DNA from: Streptacidiphilus sp. 4-A2
GTDB taxonomy: Bacteria > Actinomycetota > Actinomycetes > Streptomycetales > Streptomycetaceae
Assembly (NCBI GenBank): GCA_014284505.1
Contig: JAAFYY010000001.1
Location: 682,001-746,000, forward strand
Reading direction: 5' to 3'
DNA: 64,000 bases
Positions 59,720 to 64,000 of this stretch are shown one piece after another. Position 1 is the stretch's first letter. Each line of letters starts with the position of its first letter. The notes under the pieces were generated by a model. That model was not told where the DNA came from. It did not search any database and saw only the letters and a list, made by a program, of their open reading frames with translations. A program made the translations under genes and the position numbers.

Positions 59720-62700
59720 GAGTGTCCCCCTGGCCGTTGCGGTGGGCCATGGTGGACCCCTCCCAGTCGACTGCGGCGATAGTAAAGATCGGCGCTCCGG
59801 GGGTCAACCCCTCAGCTGGGTCAAGTACCGCTCCTCGAGAGGTTGTTGAGTCTGCGTCTGATCTCCCGGACAGCGCCGCGACCGGTCCGGCGTCGGTTCC
59901 GAACAGCAGCCGGGCGGCGCCTCGCAACTCCGACTCGGCCTCCTGTGCCTCCCCGGAGGTCTCATGGATCCACGCCTTCAGCATCAGCGCCTGCGCGCCC
60001 AGCAGCGGGGTCTCCAGCTCCTGCGCGACCCGCACCGCCTCGCCCGCCAGGCCCGCCGCGGCCTCGGCCCGGCCGAGGCCCAGCTCCGCCTCGGCCAGCG
60101 CGATCGTGGCCCGGCAGCCGACCAGGCGGTCACCGACGATCCCCGCCCGGCGCACCGCCCCGGTCAACGCGGCCGCCGCCCGGCGCGGGTCGCCCCGGCA
60201 CAGGTCCACCCGCGCCGCACCGATCGTGCCGTAGCACTCGCCGACCAGGTCGCCGGACTCGCGGGTGATCGCCAGCACCTTCGCATAGCACTCGGCCGCA
60301 CGGTCCAACTCCCCGCGCGCAGGCACAGATCACCGATCTGCTTCTTGACCTGGGCGCCCACCCGGTGGTTGCCGGTGCGCCAGCAGATCTCCTCCGCACG
60401 GTCCAGCAGCCTGCGGGCCTCCTCGTCGTTGTCGCAGTCCAGGTGTGCCTGCGCCAGGCTGTACAGCGCGTGCGCCTCGGCGATCCGGTCCCCACGATCT
60501 GGAAGACACCCAGCGCCGACTCCCAACGGTCCATCGCCGCCTGAAGGTTGCCGCTGCGCCGGTCCAGGGTTGCGATATTGCGCAGTACCAGCGCGGCGCC
60601 GTGCTGGTCACCGAGCCACCGGTAGAGTTCGATGGCCAGCGTGAACTGCCGCAGCGCCTGCTCGTTGCGCTGCTCGAAGAGGTACAGCGAGCCGAGCGAG
60701 TAACGCATCGCGGCCTCGCCGCGTTCGTCGCCGTTGCGGCAGGCGGCCTTGAGCGCCGCCTCGTGGGTCTGCCGCCAGTCCTCGAAGTAGCAGCGCGCCT
60801 CGTAGAGCGCGACCGTGCTGATCGCCAGCTCCCACGCGTGCCCGACCAGGTCGTTCTCCGCCGCCTGGTGGACCACCGACGCCAAGAAGGACCGCTCCCG
60901 CTCGTACCAGGCGAGCGGGTCCTTGAGTAACTGGTCGACCAGCGGCTGCGGCAGCGGCCAGCGACGGGCCCGGCCCACCGACAGCAGATAGTCGCCGGAG
61001 TACTCCCTGGCGTGCGCCTCCCTGGCGAGCAGCAGGGGCCCCGGCCAGGCGCCGGAGCGCGGCCTGCCGGCTCTCGGCGCTCTCCTCGGCCAGCAGCCGC
61101 TCCCGGGCCAGCGGGCGGACCAGGTCAGGGAACCGGTAGCGCGGCGGCTTCCCGGCCGGTGCCTGCTCGATGTCGACCAGATAGGCCTCGGCAAGCTCCT
61201 CCATGACATCCTCGGCGTCCTGGACGTCGGCCTCCAGCAGCGGGGCGGCGGCCCAGGAGGCATAGCTGGGCGCGTCGGTCACCGCCAGCAGCCGGAACAG
61301 CCGGCGCGCGCCGTCCGACAGCGACTCATAGGTCCGGGTGATGCCGGCCCGCAGCCCCAGATCGCCGTGGTTGAGCTCGTCGAGCCGCCGCGAGTCGTCC
61401 AGCAGCCGGTCGGCGAGAGCGGCAATGCTCCAGTGCGGCCGGGCGGCCAGCCGCGCCGCCACGATCCGCAGCGCCAGCGGCAGATCCCCGCACAGCCGAC
61501 ACAGAGCGGCGACCGCGTCCGGCTCCGCCGTGATCCGCTCGTCCCCGAGGATCCGCGCCAGCAGTCCCACCGCCGCCGACCGCTCCAGCGGCCCCACCTC
61601 GTGCCGCCGGCCGCCGGGATGCCGGTGAGCCTGCGCCGACTGGTCACGATCACGGCGCACAGCGGATTCCCCGGCAGCAGCGCGGAGATCTGCTGCTCGG
61701 AGAGGACGTCGTCGAGGACCACCAGCACCCGGCGGCTGCCCAGCAGACTGCGGTACATCTCGGCGCGCTGCCGTCGCCTCGGGAATGCACCGGGCCTCGA
61801 CCCCGAGCACCCGCAGGAAGCGCTCCAGTACCTCGGCGGCGGTGACCGGCCGGTCCCCGACCGCAGCCGGGCCAGCAACTGGCCGTCCGGATAGCCCGGG
61901 GCGAGCCGGTGGGCGACCTCTACCGCCAGCGCTGTCTTTCCCGCCCCGCCGCGCCCGAAGATGATGTTCACCGGGGGCACCGGCGCTCCCCGGCAGCCGG
62001 ACGGCCGGGGTCGGCCGAAGCCAGGATCCGCTCCAGCAGCAGCTCCCGCCCGGTGAAGTCCGACAGCGCGCCGGGGAGCAGCCGCGGGACCGGGGGCTTG
62101 GGCTCCGGCGGCGGAGCGCCGACCAGGACCGGATCGGCCGAGGCCGTGCCGAGCACGGACAGCGGCTCGCCCCTGAGGATCGCCGCGTGCAACTGCCGCA
62201 GTTCCGGCCCGGGTTCGATGCCCAGCTCGCTGGTGATCACCGCGCGGGCGGTGCGGTAGGCGTCCAGTGCCTCGGCCCGGCGACCGGAGCGGTACAGCGT
62301 GCTGACCAGCAGCGCCTGCAGGTGCTCGCGCAGCGGGTGCCCCTGGGTGAGTCTGACCAGTTCGCCGACCACGTCCCGGCGCGGATCCGACTGGAGTTCG
62401 GCCTCCAGATGCTCCTCGGTGGCGGCCAGCCGCATCTCCTCCAGATGGACCACGCCGCTGCGCACCGCCGGGCTGTCGATGCCGGACAGCGCCGGTCCGC
62501 GCCACAGAGCCAGGGCCGTGCGGAACTCGGCCGCGGCCGCGGCGTAGTCGCCCGCGTCCAGCAACCGTCGTCCCACGGCCACCCCGACCTCGAAGTCACG
62601 CAGGTCCAGCCGGTCGCCGCCGAGCCGCAGCAGGTAGCCGGGACGCCGGGTGGCGATCGGGTCGGGCCCGCCGCCGGCCCTGAGCAGTCGGCGCAGGGTC

Positions 62701-63026
62701 GAGACACTGATCTGGATCTGGGCCCGGGCGGTGCGCGGCGGCGCCTCGTCCCAGACCGCGTTGATCAGCCGCTCCACCGAGACCACGCTGCCCTCCTCCA
62801 GCAGCAGCATGGCCAGCACCGTCAGCTGCCGTGGTCCGCCGACCTCGGTCGCCCGCCCACCGCGCATCACTTCCAGCGGACCGAGCACGCGGAATCCCCC
62901 GCACGCAACGGACGGCGGGCCGTCCGGTTGCGGCTCCGGGGATTCCGGATATGTATCACGCCTGTCGAAATCGGCCCCCTGCGGCTTGCCCACGAACCCG
63001 CCCCCGTCATCGAAGGGAGAAATCAC
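59709..63026 (-). CDS. SARP/AfsR-type regulator with NB-ARC and TPR domains
   Basis: About 1,105 residues. I use GTG 63026; a TTG at 63029 is also possible, and neither has a strong ribosome-binding site. Domain order is an N-terminal OmpR-like winged helix (GGFRVLGPLEVMRGG to TRRPGYLLRL), a BTAD domain (about residues 135-280), an NB-ARC NTPase (P-loop GRGGAGKT at about 61936-61959, Walker B VLVVLDDV) and C-terminal TPR repeats. Several single-base frameshifts lie between 60300 and 62000. Large SARPs activate antibiotic clusters by binding direct repeats near -35 sites. It heads the likely operon SARP-lyase-PLP enzyme, so it may be the pathway activator. Confidence 0.9.
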
Positions 63027-63327
63027 CAAGTGCCACCGCGGCAGATCAGTTGGTCACCGATCGATTGTGCCGTTGAGCGGTCCTATCCAGGAATTGGACA
63101 TCAGGTCAAGGGTTTTTGGAAGACTTCGGCTGAAGCTGCCGCCGGAAACCCACGCAAGCGGGGCCAACCGACGGGCCGTCCATTGATTGTCGGGCCGGTC
63201 CCGACTGGCATAAAAACAATTGACTGATCATCAACTCTGTTCAGAGACAGTCACTTTGGCCCGTTCTGATCGGAAATCAGCTGACCCGCACTGCCATGAC
63301 GACTCAACAGTCGGCATGCACCCGCAC
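63027..63327. promoter_or_regulatory. Intergenic region upstream of the SARP gene
   Basis: About 300 bases with an A/T-richer core at 63205-63290, unusual for this window, where a promoter for the regulator is likely. I see no gene. No rho-independent terminator for the oleate hydratase was evident, and I could not assign -35/-10 boxes with confidence. Confidence 0.45.
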
Positions 63328-64000
63328 TCAGTCGCCGATCAGCCCGTACTCCCTGAGGAGTTCGCCGATCTCGTTGGTCTCCAGCCGGGCGGCCAGCCGC
63401 TTGCGGAGCGCCTGCGGCAGCCGCAGGTCGACCGCGTCGCCGTCGCGCAGCCGGGTGGTGGCCGCGAGCAGCGACCGCACGTCGTAGGTGGAGCCGAAGA
63501 CCTCGGGGACCCCCCGCTCGATGCCGAGCAGCTGGTAGGCGGCCTCCATGCCGGTGCGCACCGAGTACTCGGTGGTGAAGATGCAGTCTCGGCTGGTCTC
63601 GGCGAACTGGCCGATGAAGGCGAAGTTCACCGCGCCCGGCGGGACCACGTCCGGCCGGTCACCGGCCTTGCGGGGCATGAAGAACGAGGTCACATAGGGC
63701 ATCATCACCGGGACGCACTTGGCCGCGTCGGCGGCGAGCCCCGGGATCTCGGCCTCGGGAACACCCAGGTGGTAGAGCCATTCCTGGACGATCTCGGCGC
63801 CGGTACAGTCCTGCATGGACTTCTTCACATAGTCGCCGGGGACCTCGGTGAACAGCGAGTAGAGCCAGACCACGATCTGGTCCCCGGGCTGCTGCTTGAA
63901 GTGCGGCTGCCGGTTGACCGTCCAGCTCAGCAGCCAGCTCGAGTCCTTGACGGTGACAATGCCCCGGTCACCACGCGTCCGCTGAACGGGGTCACGCTTG
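63328..64000 (-). CDS. Oleate hydratase (MCRA family), C-terminal part
   Basis: Partial: the gene enters from the right edge. One frameshift lies near 63965. The visible 220 or so residues include KDSSWLLSWTVNRQPHFKQQ, VVWLYSLFTEVPGDYVKKSM, DCTGAEIVQEWLYHLGV, MPYVTSFFMPR and NFAFIGQFAETSRDCIFTTEYSVR, highly typical of FAD-dependent fatty acid double-bond hydratases, which convert oleate to 10-hydroxystearate. It is probably a chromosomal neighbour marking the cluster border; a role in supplying an acyl chain cannot be excluded. Confidence 0.9.
   Translation of the reverse strand, partial: KRDPVQRTRGDRGIVTVKDSSWLLSWTVNRQPHFKQQPGDQIVVWLYSLFTEVPGDYVKKSMQDCTGAEIVQEWLYHLGVPEAEIPGLAADAAKCVPVMMPYVTSFFMPRKAGDRPDVVPPGAVNFAFIGQFAETSRDCIFTTEYSVRTGMEAAYQLLGIERGVPEVFGSTYDVRSLLAATTRLRDGDAVDLRLPQALRKRLAARLETNEIGELLREYGLIGD

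Overview
The window comes from a high-GC actinomycete, most likely Streptomyces or a close relative. GC is above 70%, GTG starts are common, Shine-Dalgarno sites are purine-rich, and the genes are assembly-line synthases with a SARP/AfsR-type regulator. Nearly all of it is one hybrid polyketide-nonribosomal peptide cluster, read almost entirely from the minus strand.

In minus-strand order (right to left): a partial oleate hydratase (63.3-64.0 kb) marks the right flank. A large SARP-NB-ARC-TPR regulator (59.7-63.0) overlaps an argininosuccinate-lyase-family enzyme (58.2-59.7), which is followed by a cysteine-synthase-like PLP enzyme fused to an ATP-grasp ligase (56.0-58.2). Then come a crotonyl-CoA carboxylase/reductase (54.0-55.3), a large NRPS C-A-T-C-A-T-C-A-T-C (43.0-53.9), an MbtH protein, a stand-alone A-T protein and a KS-AT-ACP-TE protein (37.1-40.9), the last three joined by overlapping stop/start codons. 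Next are an ArsR-type regulator, a small ORF, a GHMP/threonine-kinase-like enzyme and a Clp_N protein with two palindromic operators. One large gene runs on the plus strand: a condensation-like/A/T protein (31.2-34.3). A DUF5988-like small protein follows, then two modular type I PKS genes: PKS A (15.7-30.1, three modules) and PKS B (15.7 to beyond position 1, three complete modules plus the start of a fourth).

How the parts may work together (inference): the PKSs build a chain from malonyl units, a methylmalonyl unit and two probable alkylmalonyl units, the last supplied by the reductase/carboxylase. All six complete modules are KS-AT-KR-ACP with no dehydratase or enoylreductase, and one KR is degenerate, so the chain should be rich in hydroxyls with one ketone. 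The chain would pass to the NRPS. Three of its four A domains carry the same valine-like pocket. A last KS-AT-ACP-TE module would extend and release the product. The kinase, PLP enzyme and lyase match the known route to 2,3-diaminobutyrate, so a diamino acid building block is expected. I do not recognise the product.

The sequence contains many single-base indels in G/C runs. Near-identical copies inside the window differ almost only in run length, and many frameshifts are repaired by adding one base to such a run. I therefore annotate the large synthase genes as intact genes with sequence errors, not as pseudogenes.
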